A DNA stretch of 64,000 bases, taken from contig NZ_JH109153.1 of NCBI RefSeq assembly GCF_000190755.2, forward strand, positions 805,872 to 869,871, written 5' to 3'. The position numbers and the translations under genes are program-made. Source of the DNA: Methylobacter tundripaludum SV96 (GTDB lineage: Bacteria > Pseudomonadota > Gammaproteobacteria > Methylococcales > Methylomonadaceae). Positions 28,584-38,294 of the stretch are shown here, piece by piece. Position 1 is the stretch's first letter. Each line of letters starts with the position of its first letter. Under the pieces are notes generated by a model that made no database searches, was not told where the DNA came from, and saw only the letters and a list, made by a program, of their open reading frames with translations.

Positions 28584-30539
28584 TCACTCCGCCGCCAATG
28601 CCACCACCGGGTCCAGCCCGGCGGCCTTGCGGGCTGGCAAATAACCGAACAGCAAACCGGTGCCGAACGCACAGGAAAAAGCCAATATGGCCGGTAGCGG
28701 CGAAAAAATTACCGCCATATCGAAATAGCGCAGCCCGCAGCCCGCAGCAAAACCCAGCAACACCCCCATCAAGCCGCCCAATGTACAGACCACCGCCGCT
28801 TCGGTGTTGAACTGCAACAGTATGTCGCGGCGACGGGCGCCGGTGGCGATGCGGATGCCGATTTCACGGGTCCGTTCGGTTACGCTGACCAGCATGATGT
28901 TCATCACGCCGATGCCGCCGACCAGCAAGGAAATGGCGGCGACAATGCCCAGCATCAGGGTAAAGGTATTCTGGGTTTCGGTGGCGGTTGCCAAAATCGA
29001 TGCCATGTTGCGAATCCGGAAATCCTCAACTTGATGGCGGCTGATCAACAAATCGGAAATCGCTTGCTGGGTGCTGTCGATCTGCTCGACATCGCGCACT
29101 TTCACGGTGATGCCGCCCAGATAATTCTGTCCGAACAAACGGATCAATCCGGTAGTCAAGGGCACAAACACCGTATCGTCGCGGTCGCTGCCTTGGGCAT
29201 CTGCGCCTTTGGCCTCCATCACCCCGACCACTTCAAACGGGATATTGCCGACCATCACATAGCGCCCCAAGGGATCGCCGCCATCGGGAAACAAGATCTG
29301 CCTGACGGTTTGCCCCAGCACGATCACCGGCGCATAACGGCGCATATCGCGTTCGTCGAAAAAGTCGCCATCGGCAACCGCCCACTCGCGAACCGCAGTC
29401 ATGCTGGGCGCAACACCCTGAACGCCGGTGGCGTAATCAATGTTGCCGTAGCGCACGGTCAGACGCGTATTGCGTTCCGGCGATGTCCATTCGACATTGC
29501 CCAGCTCGGCAATGGCGTCGGCATCAGCCGGAATCAGGGTAGCGACATCGGAGCTGCCGCGCAGACCGGGCGAACCGGGACGAATCGACAGGATGTTGGT
29601 GCCCATGGCCCGCATTTGATCCAGCACTTTCTCCTGACTGCCCTGCCCCACCGCCAGCATGGTGACCACTGCGGCAACGCCGATCACAATGCCGAGCAGG
29701 GTCAGCGCAGTGCGGAACAAATTGGCATGCAGCGAACGCATCGCGGTTTTGGCCGCTTCCAGAAGTTCGGCAACCAGCCCGGCTGAACCGATGCTGCGAT
29801 GTTGCGACGGCGACAGCGGACGGCCGCTACGATTTTCAACGCCATCGCCGACGATTTTGCCGTCGCGAAGGGTGATGATGCGCTGGGCATGGGCCGCGAC
29901 TTTTTCGTCGTGGGTAATCAGCAGAATGGTGCGACCTTCCCGATGCAAGTCGCGGAGCAGCGCCATGACTTCCTTGCCGCTTTGGCTGTCGAGCGCTCCG
30001 GTCGGCTCATCGGCCAAAATCACCGGCGGATCGTTCATCAAGGCGCGGGCGATGGCGACCCGTTGCTGCTGTCCGCCGGATAACTGCATCGGCTTGTGGT
30101 CGCCGCGATTGGCCAGCCCCAGTTGCTCCAGCAATTGCAGGGCTCGGCTGTGCCGTTCGGCTTTCGACAAACCGGCATACAGCGCCGGTATTTCGACATT
30201 TTCGGCCGCCGAGGCATTGTTGAGCACGTTATAGCGCTGAAACACGAAACCGAAAGTCTCGCGGCGCAAGGCCGCCAGCTGGTCGGCATCGAGTCCCGCC
30301 ACATCCTGATCCAGGACGCGGTAGCTGCCGATATTAGCCTTGTCGAGACAACCGATCAGGTTCATCAGCGTCGACTTGCCGGAACCGGACTGGCCGATAA
30401 TCGCCACAAACTCGCCGGGCCAGATGGTCAGGGAAATATCGTCCAGAGCCCTAACGACGCTATCGCCATTGGGATAGAAGCGCTGGATGTTTTTAAGTTC
30501 CAGTAACGGCGTAGCCGCCGGCATCCGAGCAGCGCTCAT
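28584..30539 (-). CDS. macB: MacB-type ABC exporter, fused ATPase and permease
   Basis: The 651-residue product has an N-terminal ATPase (Walker A GQSGSGKST, signature [15 protein letters not shown], Walker [19 protein letters not shown]). Four transmembrane helices with a large periplasmic domain follow, and ERTREIGIRIATGARRRDIL is near the end. This is the classical full-length MacB architecture, as used for macrolide, toxin or lipopeptide export in other bacteria. The ATG overlaps the macA stop (ATGA). The symbol is by architecture; the actual substrate is unknown. Confidence 0.92.
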   Translation of the reverse strand: MSAARMPAATPLLELKNIQRFYPNGDSVVRALDDISLTIWPGEFVAIIGQSGSGKSTLMNLIGCLDKANIGSYRVLDQDVAGLDADQLAALRRETFGFVFQRYNVLNNASAAENVEIPALYAGLSKAERHSRALQLLEQLGLANRGDHKPMQLSGGQQQRVAIARALMNDPPVILADEPTGALDSQSGKEVMALLRDLHREGRTILLITHDEKVAAHAQRIITLRDGKIVGDGVENRSGRPLSPSQHRSIGSAGLVAELLEAAKTAMRSLHANLFRTALTLLGIVIGVAAVVTMLAVGQGSQEKVLDQMRAMGTNILSIRPGSPGLRGSSDVATLIPADADAIAELGNVEWTSPERNTRLTVRYGNIDYATGVQGVAPSMTAVREWAVADGDFFDERDMRRYAPVIVLGQTVRQILFPDGGDPLGRYVMVGNIPFEVVGVMEAKGADAQGSDRDDTVFVPLTTGLIRLFGQNYLGGITVKVRDVEQIDSTQQAISDLLISRHQVEDFRIRNMASILATATETQNTFTLMLGIVAAISLLVGGIGVMNIMLVSVTERTREIGIRIATGARRRDILLQFNTEAAVVCTLGGLMGVLLGFAAGCGLRYFDMAVIFSPLPAILAFSCAFGTGLLFGYLPARKAAGLDPVVALAAE

Positions 30540-31871
30540 AAACGCGGCACACCCGCCGCCGGATTGCCTTTGTCTTTCTTTTTGTCTTTATCGTCGGTGC
30601 GCGCCACGGTCTGCAATTGTGCGCCGACAGCGACTCCGTCCCGAATTTCCGCAAAACGCCGGGGTCTCAAACCGACATGGATGATCTTTTCCTGTACGCC
30701 CTGCCCGGTGACTTCCTTAACCCGATAGGCCGCGCCGTAAGGATTGTCTTCATTGCGTACTCTGGCTCCCAAGGCGGCAACCGGTATTTGAGGCACCTGC
30801 TCGGCCCGGCCCAGTACGAAAAACATCTGCGTACTCATGCCGGTCATCAGCTGTCGATCCTGATTATCGACATCAACCAGCACATCGTAAAGCACGACGT
30901 TATTGATCACTTCCGGGGTCGGCAATATCTGCCGCACTTTGCCCTGCCAGCGCCGCTGCTCGACGGAACCCATGGTCGAAAAATAGACCGACAAATCGGG
31001 CCGCAAGCGCATCACGTCGGCTTCGGCGAGTTGAGCGCGCACGGTCATGGGTATCGAGTTTGGCCAGTTGCAAAATCATCGGCGTCGATTGGTTGGCGTT
31101 CAAGGTCTGGCCTTCGCGGGCTTTTTGGTCGACCACGGTGCCGTTCATTGAGGCGTAAATCTTGGTGTAGCCGAGATTGGTTTTATCGCCGCTCAGCGTC
31201 GATTGCACCTGCTCGATTTGCGCCTGGATCGAAGCCGCGGTCGCCTCGGCCATTTTGAGGTTGAACTCGCTATTTTGATTATCCTGCTGACTGACGCCCT
31301 TGCTTTTCAGCAACTCGTGATTACGGTCATACTGCTGCCGGGCGAATACCACTTGTGCCTGTTGCCCGATCAACTGCGCCTGCAAGTTCTTGATATTGGC
31401 TTCATCGGCCTGCACCCGCGCCGCATAGATCCTTGGATCGATCTGCGCCAGCAATTGTCCCGCAGTGACGTTATCGCCGATCTGTACATAAATCTTCTGT
31501 AACTGATCGGTGACCTGGGCGCCGACATCGACATATTCTTTCGGTTCCAGTTTGCCTTGGGCGGTGACATTTTCTTCAATATCTCCCAGAGTTACGGTAA
31601 CGATATTTTTGTTGGCATCTTTCGATTGCTTGGGTCGCAGCAAGCCGTAACCGGCAGCCCCGGCAACAATCAGAAGAATCAGGAAAATCCGGAGGAAACG
31701 ACTACGGACAATTTGTCCGGCATTGACGGAAACAAGTTCGCAACATAGTGCCGATAAGGGAAAGTGGCACAATTTAAACGGCGGCTGTGGAACAGCCGCC
31801 ATCGGATTCGGACGGCTTACTATAAAGGGAACGTCTATCAATTGCAATTTGGGGCCGGCACAGGCCGACAA
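30536..31871 (-). pseudogene. macA: macA-type periplasmic adaptor with a one-base frameshift
   Basis: Two overlapping frames together make one MacA-like adaptor. The upstream frame carries an anchor helix (FLRIFLILLIVAGAAGYGLL), lipoyl halves and a coiled-coil hairpin, and ends its homology at ILQLAKLDT. The downstream frame takes up exactly there as MTVRAQLAEADVMRLRPDLS and continues to the C-terminus. Removing one C (minus strand) of the GGG/CCC run at 31049-31051 restores the frame. It is either a real inactivating or slippage mutation or a sequencing error. The N-terminal start is uncertain. The stop overlaps macB. Confidence 0.85.
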
Positions 31872-32119
31872 TGCTATAAATCCTTATGGATAGTCATGAG
31901 TAAGGGGGTTAAGGGGATAGGATGACGGCCTATCGTTGCATAATGCCTATGTGTTGTATATGATCCCCCATAGAAAGATGATGATTGTCGTTAGAACCTA
32001 CATCTTACCGACCCTACCCGCTCTTTCTATCTCTCAGCAGACCGCGTTAGATCGTTATTCGGATTGTGCCATTGCTTCCTAACTAAATACCATCCCGCCC
32101 CCTAATTCTTGAGGCTCTC

Positions 32120-33088
32120 GTGATTAACCAAAACACCACTTCTTACGCAAATCTTGATTTACGCAAACAAATTTATATGGAATGCCAGTCAATGGCGAAT
32201 TTCGCATTGGCAAAGGGTAAACCCGTCCCTGCCGACACTATTAAAAGTATTGAGACTTTTGAAGATCGCTCGCCTACCGGGAATGAGGAAAGCGCACCAC
32301 CACACATTCGAAGAGAAATCGATATCACTGCATTGGTTGATGCTCACGATTTGCTGACGCGCCTCATCGAACCTGCAACACCGCAAACGGTATTATTACT
32401 CTATGTAGAACAAAAAACCGAAACAGTGCTTAGATTCTTGGGGCCTGTTTCATTAGTCCGCCAGCTTATGTTGGCTGCCGTCCTTTCTCTGTTTATATTT
32501 ATAACGCTAATGGCCAGCCCATTTATAAGTGGCAGTAAATTAGCGGAAGATGTTTTGACGGCGGATGGCATTGAACAATTGGCTCGCTTGATTTTTTATG
32601 TGAGTGCCGCAGGTCTGGGCGCATCATTTACAGCGCTCTATACGGCCAATGCCTATATTTCAAAAGGCACTTACGACCCTTGCCATCAATCGTCTTATTG
32701 GATTCGATTTTTGTTGGGTATCATCGCAGGGTTGTTGCTATCGCTGCTGATCTCCGAAAAATCCATTCAAGAGGATGGAATGTTATCAAAAGGAATTATT
32801 CGACCCTTGCTGGCAATTTTAGGCGGTTTTTCTGCCGATTTACTTTACACCTTCCTGAATCGGATGGTGGAAACTTTCAAATCCTTGTTTGAAGGCAGTT
32901 CGCAAAACATGCTGGATGCTAAAGCTCAAGAATCCAAAGCCAAACTCGCGGAATTAGAAGTTGAGAGGAAAATGCATTTGACTCAAAACTTAATTCAGAT
33001 GCAACAGCAGATAGCCGCCGAAACCGATCCGGAACAGATAAAGCAACAGCTCAATGAAATCCTGCAAAATTTAATGCAGTCCAAATAA
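32120..33088 (+). CDS. Membrane protein of unknown function with C-terminal coiled coil
   Basis: A 322-residue product starting at GTG, with GAGG 6 bases upstream. A polar N-terminal third is followed by about four hydrophobic helices: LMLAAVLSLFIFITLMA, LIFYVSAAGLGASFTALYTA, FLLGIIAGLLLSLLI and PLLAILGGFSADLLYTFL. The C-terminus is about 70 residues of charged, Gln/Glu/Lys-rich coiled coil. I do not recognise the family. It stands alone, between the divergent efflux operon and a MITE-like repeat. Confidence 0.8.
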   Translation: MINQNTTSYANLDLRKQIYMECQSMANFALAKGKPVPADTIKSIETFEDRSPTGNEESAPPHIRREIDITALVDAHDLLTRLIEPATPQTVLLLYVEQKTETVLRFLGPVSLVRQLMLAAVLSLFIFITLMASPFISGSKLAEDVLTADGIEQLARLIFYVSAAGLGASFTALYTANAYISKGTYDPCHQSSYWIRFLLGIIAGLLLSLLISEKSIQEDGMLSKGIIRPLLAILGGFSADLLYTFLNRMVETFKSLFEGSSQNMLDAKAQESKAKLAELEVERKMHLTQNLIQMQQQIAAETDPEQIKQQLNEILQNLMQSK

Positions 33089-33110
33089 CTCAATTGATAC
33101 CTTCGCTTGT

Positions 33111-33495
33111 CTTAAGAACTGATGTTACACACGGATGGTATTTCTCCCGTTTGCCACGCCGAGCACCGGAGCTTTTATCGAGAACAGCCCGTTATAGGGG
33201 CGCGGCAGGGATGCCGCGCGTCAGCAGAGGGGCAGGAACCCCTTCTGCTGACCCTCGATAAAAGCGAGGAGCGCAGGAAGTAAGCGGTAACCGGGTCGCC
33301 TTTTCTTTGGTTACTTTCTTTTCGACTGCATGGATGCAGGAGGTAGAGCAACGCAGGAGCAGTTGCCGAGGCGAAGCAAAAGAAAGTAACTCGCCTTCGG
33401 GTGCGAAAACCCGATTCAATCAAGTGTCGCACTAGCGACTCCTTAATGTTAAAGCAGTCGAAATTCGACTAACTGCGTAACATCAGTTATTTAAG
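33111..33495. repeat. 385-bp MITE-like element with terminal inverted repeats
   Basis: The 12-bp terminal repeats AACTGATGTTAC (33117-33128) and GTAACATCAGTT (33477-33488) are perfect, and the pairing extends imperfectly to CTTAA/TTAAG outside them. Nested inverted pairs lie inside: GCTTTTATCGAG / CTCGATAAAAGC (33171-33182, 33254-33265) and GGTTACTTTCTTTT / AAAAGAAAGTAAC. The block CATGGATGCAGGAGGTAGAG is shared with repeats elsewhere. No transposase is encoded. Confidence 0.8.
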
Positions 33496-33515
33496 ATAAA
33501 ACCAACAAGCGTAGC

Positions 33516-35438
33516 TCAAACTTGTCCGGCAGGTTTGTTTGTTGTTGCACTAATTGCTTTTTTATCCGTTTTTCCTTGCACGCCATTACTGGGCTCCGAA
33601 GGCTTGCTCACTTGCAAATCCTCGTCTTCCACGGGCGGACGAGGATCTTTACCGGCCATTAAATCCTCAATTTGCAGTCGATCTATGGTCTCCCATTTCA
33701 TCAGCGCATCGGCCATTTTGTGCAGGATAACAATATTCTCCTGCAAAATCGTTTCAGCGCGTTGATAGTTACGGTCTATTACTGAGCGTATTTCTTCATC
33801 GATAAGCTGTGCGACATTACTCGATACAGAACTGCCTTGGACACCCGGATGCCCCATAAACGGCTGACCGCCTTCCTCGCCATAAACCAAAGGACCGAGC
33901 TTTTCTGAAAAACCCCAGCGAGTAACCATGTTGCGAGCCAATTCCGTAGCTCTTTCAATATCATTCGACGCGCCGGTAGTCACGCGGTCGCCGCCGTAAA
34001 TCATCAGTTCCGCAATCCTGCCGCCGAACAAACTGGCTATCTGGCTTTCCAGCTTGCGTTTGCTGGCGCTGTATTGATCCCGGTCGGGCAGGAACATGGT
34101 GATTCCCAAGGCTCTGCCTCTGGGCATGATGCTGACTTTATAAACGGCGTCATGATCGGGGGATTTTTGCCCAACGATACAATGCCCTGCTTCATGGTAC
34201 GCGGTTAGCAATTTATCCTCATCGGTCATGACCATGGTGTGCCGTTCTGCGCCCATCAGGATTTTGTCCTTGGCTTTTTCAAGGTCGCTCATGTTGACTT
34301 CCTGTTTGTTGGAACGGGCGGCAAACAGCGCGGCTTCATTGACCACATTGGCAAGATCGGCGCCTGAAAAACCGGGCGTTCCCCTTGCAATGTATTTCAA
34401 TTCGACATCGGCAGCCGCAGGCACTTTTTTGATATGCACATTCAGTATCTGCTCGCGACCGCGCACGTCGGGCAAACCGACATTAACCTGGCGATCGAAA
34501 CGGCCCGGCCTGAGCAGGGCTTTATCCAGCACATCGGCGCGGTTGGTTGCGGCTATGACGATAACGCCTTCATTACCGTTAAATCCGTCCATTTCCACCA
34601 GCAACTGGTTGAGGGTTTGCTCCCGCTCGTCATTGCCGCCGCCCATGCCGGGGCCGCCGCGCTGGCGACCGACCGCATCAATCTCGTCGATAAAAATAAT
34701 GCACGGCGCATGTTCTTTAGCCTGGGCAAACATATCCCTGACCCTGGACGCGCCCACGCCGACAAACATTTCGACAAAATCCGAACCTGAAATGGTGAAA
34801 AATTTAACGCCCGCTTCACCGGCAATGGCTCTGGCAATCAGCGTTTTACCGGTTCCCGGAGGGCCGACCATCAAGATGCCGCGCGGTATTTGCCCGCCCA
34901 ATTTCTGGAATTTTTGCGGATCGCGCAGAAAATCAACCAGCTCGGCCACTTCTTCTTTGGCCTCTTCACAACCGGCAACGTCACTGAAGTGGACGGTCAT
35001 TTTGTCTTCTTCAAGCAATTTGGCCTTGCTCTTGCCAAAACCCCCGCCGCCCATGCCGCTTTGAGTTCTGCGCATGTAAATAACCAGCACCAGTATCATC
35101 AACAGCATCGGAAACCAGGAGATAAATATTCTCATCAGCAATGTCTCCTGCTGCGGCGGCACTGTCCTTATCTGAACGCCTGCACTCAGAAGATCGTCAA
35201 TTAAATGCCCATCCCCAGGATTAAACGTTTCATAGTTTTGACCGTCTGAAGTCCGAACACTGAGCATCTGGCCGGACACTTCCACACGCTCAACCTGCCC
35301 ATGCTTTACCTTGCTGATAAAATCCGAATAGGCCAGGGTATCCTGTATCGGAGGCGTTGATTTGACGCGGTCATAAATTAAATATGCCCCGCCAATCACA
35401 ACGCAAAAAATCAGAACATTAAACAAATATTTCTTCAT
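33516..35438 (-). CDS. ftsH: ATP-dependent zinc metalloprotease FtsH
   Basis: This is a membrane-anchored AAA+ protease that degrades misassembled membrane proteins and short-lived regulators. The start ATG 35436-35438 has AGGAGA 7 bases upstream; a longer frame reads through a palindrome and is rejected. The product is 640 residues with two N-terminal helices, Walker A GPPGTGKT, Walker B IIFIDEID, the second region of homology [20 protein letters not shown] and the zinc site HEAGH. It is not in the usual rlmE-ftsH-folP context. It follows a sigma-factor gene, so it may be a second copy. Confidence 0.95.
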   Translation of the reverse strand: MKKYLFNVLIFCVVIGGAYLIYDRVKSTPPIQDTLAYSDFISKVKHGQVERVEVSGQMLSVRTSDGQNYETFNPGDGHLIDDLLSAGVQIRTVPPQQETLLMRIFISWFPMLLMILVLVIYMRRTQSGMGGGGFGKSKAKLLEEDKMTVHFSDVAGCEEAKEEVAELVDFLRDPQKFQKLGGQIPRGILMVGPPGTGKTLIARAIAGEAGVKFFTISGSDFVEMFVGVGASRVRDMFAQAKEHAPCIIFIDEIDAVGRQRGGPGMGGGNDEREQTLNQLLVEMDGFNGNEGVIVIAATNRADVLDKALLRPGRFDRQVNVGLPDVRGREQILNVHIKKVPAAADVELKYIARGTPGFSGADLANVVNEAALFAARSNKQEVNMSDLEKAKDKILMGAERHTMVMTDEDKLLTAYHEAGHCIVGQKSPDHDAVYKVSIMPRGRALGITMFLPDRDQYSASKRKLESQIASLFGGRIAELMIYGGDRVTTGASNDIERATELARNMVTRWGFSEKLGPLVYGEEGGQPFMGHPGVQGSSVSSNVAQLIDEEIRSVIDRNYQRAETILQENIVILHKMADALMKWETIDRLQIEDLMAGKDPRPPVEDEDLQVSKPSEPSNGVQGKTDKKAISATTNKPAGQV

Positions 35439-35458
35439 GTGTATCTCCTGGTTACGAA

Positions 35459-35488
35459 CCACATGGATGGCGGCCGCCATCCATGTGG
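35459..35488. promoter_or_regulatory. Perfect 30-bp palindrome in the ftsH leader
   Basis: CCACATGGATGGCGG is followed immediately by its exact reverse complement CCGCCATCCATGTGG, with no loop. It sits about 10 bases upstream of the ftsH ribosome-binding site and 58 bases after the sigma-factor stop. There is no T-tract, so it is not a standard terminator. It may be an operator or an RNA hairpin affecting ftsH expression. Confidence 0.6.
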
Positions 35489-35546
35489 GTCAAAAGTGCC
35501 GCAATCGACAGGCAACCGATGCGGCCGCTTAAATAATGGGCGTTAA

Positions 35547-36893
35547 TCATAAAAAACTCATTAATTGCTTACCGTAGCTGAGTTTCATTTTATTGAGCGC
35601 CTTAACCTGAATCTGCCTAACCCGCTCTCTGGTTAAGTTAAGTTCTGCGCCGATTTCCTGCAAAGTCATTTCATTACCGGTATTGATGCCAAAATGACAA
35701 CAAATAACCTTTAACTCCCGTGGATCAAGGATCTTAATCGCTTTGCCAAGCCATGCTTTAAGATCCGATTGCTCTATTTTTTTAAACGGATTGGCAAAAA
35801 CTTGCTGCTCTAAAAAATCAATCGGTGCCAATGAGTCTTCATCGTCATCCAAATTTTCCAGCGACACGGCCGTTTGTGAAATGGATAAAATAACATTAAT
35901 TTGATCATCGGGTATTTTTGAATATTCGGTTAATTCTTTAATGGAAGGCTCTCTACCCGTTTTTGAAAGCAACTCATTTTTGGCGCGCAATACTTTATGA
36001 ATATTAGCCACTTGTTCGCAAGGTACGCGCACAACCCTTTCGTTGCGAGACAGGGCGCGGGAAATAGCCTGTTTGATCCAATACGCCGCGTAAGTTGAAA
36101 ATTGAAATCCCAAGTGATAATCAAATTTGTCGATAGCCCTTAATAAGCCGGTTTGACCTTCCTGCACCAAATCGTCAAAGTCTAAAAAACCGCACTTGTA
36201 CTGGTTGGCCAGGAATAAAACCAATCCGGAATTTGCCTCCGCTAACGCTTGTCTTGAACTTAACCAAAGCTGTTCGGCAAAAATCATATCCGTCACGTAT
36301 TGCTGCATATCAGTACCGGACAAAAAAAGAAATTGCTCGTCAAATTGGCTGGCGCGCATGGCGTCAATTATATCAGGCAAATTTAACTTGCTGCGCCGAG
36401 TTGATCCTTCCTGCCGTTTAATAATCAAATCGGAATGACTTTTAGCGGTCTGACTGACATCATCCCGGGTCGTGAAAGCATAAATAATGAGCTCAGTCAG
36501 CACTAACAGGTCTTCAGTAGAAAAAGGAAATGCTTGCAGTGTCTCGGTTAACTGTTGATTTTCAGCGGCTTCGGCTTCACGATTGAAACCTCGACCTGAA
36601 AACGACAAGCTTGCCAGTAAGTAATGGCTCTTGATTTTGGCTAAAGTAATCGTAAATTCCGCTGTCAATGGCGATTCGGCAGTCTGTTCAGGCTTGTGGG
36701 CGTCTGCTTCGTATCTATGAAGCACCCATAATGCAGTGGCGGGAAATTGAGCCAGGATATTAACCAGCCGGGTTTTACCGGCTTCTAAATTACTCGCTAT
36801 TTGAAAATTACAATGCTCAGCGTTTCCTTTAGCTTCATTGACGCTATTAACAATTGCCGTTTCCGGTTTTAACAAAGGTTTATTTATATACAT
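35547..36893 (-). CDS. Divergent RNA polymerase sigma-70 family factor
   Basis: A product of about 448 residues. The C-terminal 260 residues are sigma-70-like. Region 2 is DFDDLVQEGQTGLLRAIDKF and FQFSTYAAYWIKQAISRALS. Region 3 follows, and the region 4 helix-turn-helix is TLQEIGAELNLTRERVRQIQ. The N-terminal ~200 residues do not look like RpoD or RpoS and I do not recognise them. ATG 36891-36893 is taken over the GTG four codons earlier. It is probably a group-2-like alternative factor. The neighbouring ftsH is notable because FtsH degrades a sigma factor (RpoH) in E. coli; the link here is inference. Confidence 0.85.
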   Translation of the reverse strand: MYINKPLLKPETAIVNSVNEAKGNAEHCNFQIASNLEAGKTRLVNILAQFPATALWVLHRYEADAHKPEQTAESPLTAEFTITLAKIKSHYLLASLSFSGRGFNREAEAAENQQLTETLQAFPFSTEDLLVLTELIIYAFTTRDDVSQTAKSHSDLIIKRQEGSTRRSKLNLPDIIDAMRASQFDEQFLFLSGTDMQQYVTDMIFAEQLWLSSRQALAEANSGLVLFLANQYKCGFLDFDDLVQEGQTGLLRAIDKFDYHLGFQFSTYAAYWIKQAISRALSRNERVVRVPCEQVANIHKVLRAKNELLSKTGREPSIKELTEYSKIPDDQINVILSISQTAVSLENLDDDEDSLAPIDFLEQQVFANPFKKIEQSDLKAWLGKAIKILDPRELKVICCHFGINTGNEMTLQEIGAELNLTRERVRQIQVKALNKMKLSYGKQLMSFL

Positions 36894-37565
36894 AATAGCC
36901 CCCACATCTAACCGACACTGTTTTTTAAGCTTGTTCGATGAAACTCCTGTTGCGGAAAAATAGTGCGGTTAATAGAATTTATTTGTTTTATATAATAATC
37001 CCCATTTTATTGAAAATAAATCTTACTAAAATAAAGGTTTATCAGGAACCGTCTCCTTTGTTCGTGCCGACCGATGACTCACGATAGGATACGCACCGGT
37101 TACAGCAGCTACGCGGGTCATTGTTATAACGAATACCGGGGCAATCGCACTATGTTGTCCCCGTCAGTGACTGCCGACGCTTCTGCCATCCACGCCGTAA
37201 ACCGCTCTGGATTCCAACACCCCCGGCACCGCGCTTAAGGTATCATCCGAGGGAATGCCGTTCGGCAGCTCTAAAAAACGTCGAAACCCGTCTTCGCGAT
37301 CGTTGCCCAAATCTTCCATACCCTTTCCGCTCAGTAACGAACACAGGGGATGCCTTCTAATTTATGGCTTGCCAAATCTTGGTTTATAGCGCAATTGCCC
37401 TGATGGGCCGGGATTTCCGGGACGCGACTGTCAAATAGGGCGTACTATGCGTATCTTGAACAGCCAAGAGAAAAACGGACATTATTCCCAGGCTTCTGCG
37501 CCGCGTTTAGCAAGGTTGGAGCATGGGAACGACAAAATACCTTTAAATTGACCACTGCAACTTTT
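36894..37565. other. Intergenic region with transposase remnant
   Basis: Bases 36,906-37,030 are AT-rich and probably hold the sigma-gene promoter. Bases 37,164-37,319 encode an ISAs1-type transposase fragment on the minus strand (separate entry). Near 37,505-37,530 the sequence GGAGCATGGGAACG is a half-copy of the TTCCCAYGC palindrome family. Nothing else is recognised. Confidence 0.55.
37164..37319 (-). pseudogene. Remnant of an ISAs1-family transposase
   Basis: The 51-codon frame contains FRRFLELPNGIPSDDT, closely like the conserved FLELPNGIPSHDT near the N-terminus of ISAs1-type transposases. After about 15 residues comes VYGVDGRSVGSH, resembling the family's later IDGKTLRGSH. The roughly 70 residues normally between these motifs are missing, so it has an internal deletion. 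Beyond the stop another frame shows weak similarity (GQHSAIAPV). It is too short and broken to function. Confidence 0.7.
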
Positions 37566-38294
37566 ATGACCTCTGTTCCTTTATTGATTACCGCCCCGCA
37601 TCCTTGCAGCTATTTAGAGGGCGAGCAAGCGCAAACGGCGTTTGTTAATCCCTCATTTGAACTTAATACCGCCGTTTATTCGCAACTTATTGCTCATGGT
37701 TTCAGGCGTAGCGGGGATGACGTTTACCGTCCCCAATGCGCGCAATGTTCGCAATGCGTTCCGGTGCGCTTGCCCGTTGCGCAATTTAAACCCAGTCGCA
37801 ACCAAAAGCGTTGTGTGCAAAAAAACCGCGAAACCACGGCAATAATCAAGCCCGCCGCCTTTGAGCAAGCCCATTACGATCTTTATCTGCGCTACCAAAA
37901 TCAACGTCATGCCGAGGGCAACATGGCACACTCGAGTCCCGATGAATACATCAGGTTTTTAGGCAGTTCATGGTGCGATACCCTCTTTATAGAATTTTCC
38001 ATTGCCGATGAACTTGCCGCTGTGGCGATTGTAGACCGCCTTGATAATGCCCTCTCCGCCGTTTATACCTTCTTCGACCCCAAATTTTCCAGCCATAGCC
38101 TCGGCGTTTATGCGGTGCTGTGGCAGATTCAATATGCACAAGAACAGGGACTGGAGTGGCTGTATCTTGGGTTTTGGATTGCCGATTGCCAAAAAATGAA
38201 TTACAAAGACCAATACCAACCCCTACAAGGCTTCATTGACCACGCGTGGGATTATTTAAACATCGGTAACCCGGAGGGAAGCATCAATGGCTAA
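37566..38294 (+). CDS. bpt: Aspartate/glutamate leucyltransferase
   Basis: This enzyme transfers leucine from tRNA to proteins with N-terminal Asp or Glu, marking them for the ClpS-ClpAP N-end-rule pathway. ATG 37566 is preferred to an in-frame TTG 18 bases earlier. It is about 242 residues. The diagnostic N-terminal region with the cysteine pairs is YRPQCAQCSQCVPVRLPV; later come FSSHSLGVYAVLWQI, LYLGFWI and KMNYKDQYQP. It overlaps the next small gene by 8 bases. Confidence 0.93.
   Translation: MTSVPLLITAPHPCSYLEGEQAQTAFVNPSFELNTAVYSQLIAHGFRRSGDDVYRPQCAQCSQCVPVRLPVAQFKPSRNQKRCVQKNRETTAIIKPAAFEQAHYDLYLRYQNQRHAEGNMAHSSPDEYIRFLGSSWCDTLFIEFSIADELAAVAIVDRLDNALSAVYTFFDPKFSSHSLGVYAVLWQIQYAQEQGLEWLYLGFWIADCQKMNYKDQYQPLQGFIDHAWDYLNIGNPEGSING

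Noticed and set aside
33111-33495. CRISPR array or tRNA in the repeat-rich spacer
   Set aside because: The repeats are inverted and nested, not regularly spaced direct repeats, and no cloverleaf or GTTCGAATC-type T-arm was found there or elsewhere in the window.
34228-35064. Plus-strand frame of about 278 codons
   Set aside because: It is antisense to the AAA+ domain of ftsH and low complexity (Ser/Pro/Ala-rich). A shadow frame.
35439-35480. Longer FtsH start adding 14 residues
   Set aside because: It would read through the 30-bp palindrome and has no ribosome-binding site, whereas the internal ATG has AGGAGA at good spacing.
35459-35488. Terminator of the sigma-factor gene
   Set aside because: The stem is perfect but has no loop and no following T-tract on the minus strand; regulatory palindrome kept as the better description.
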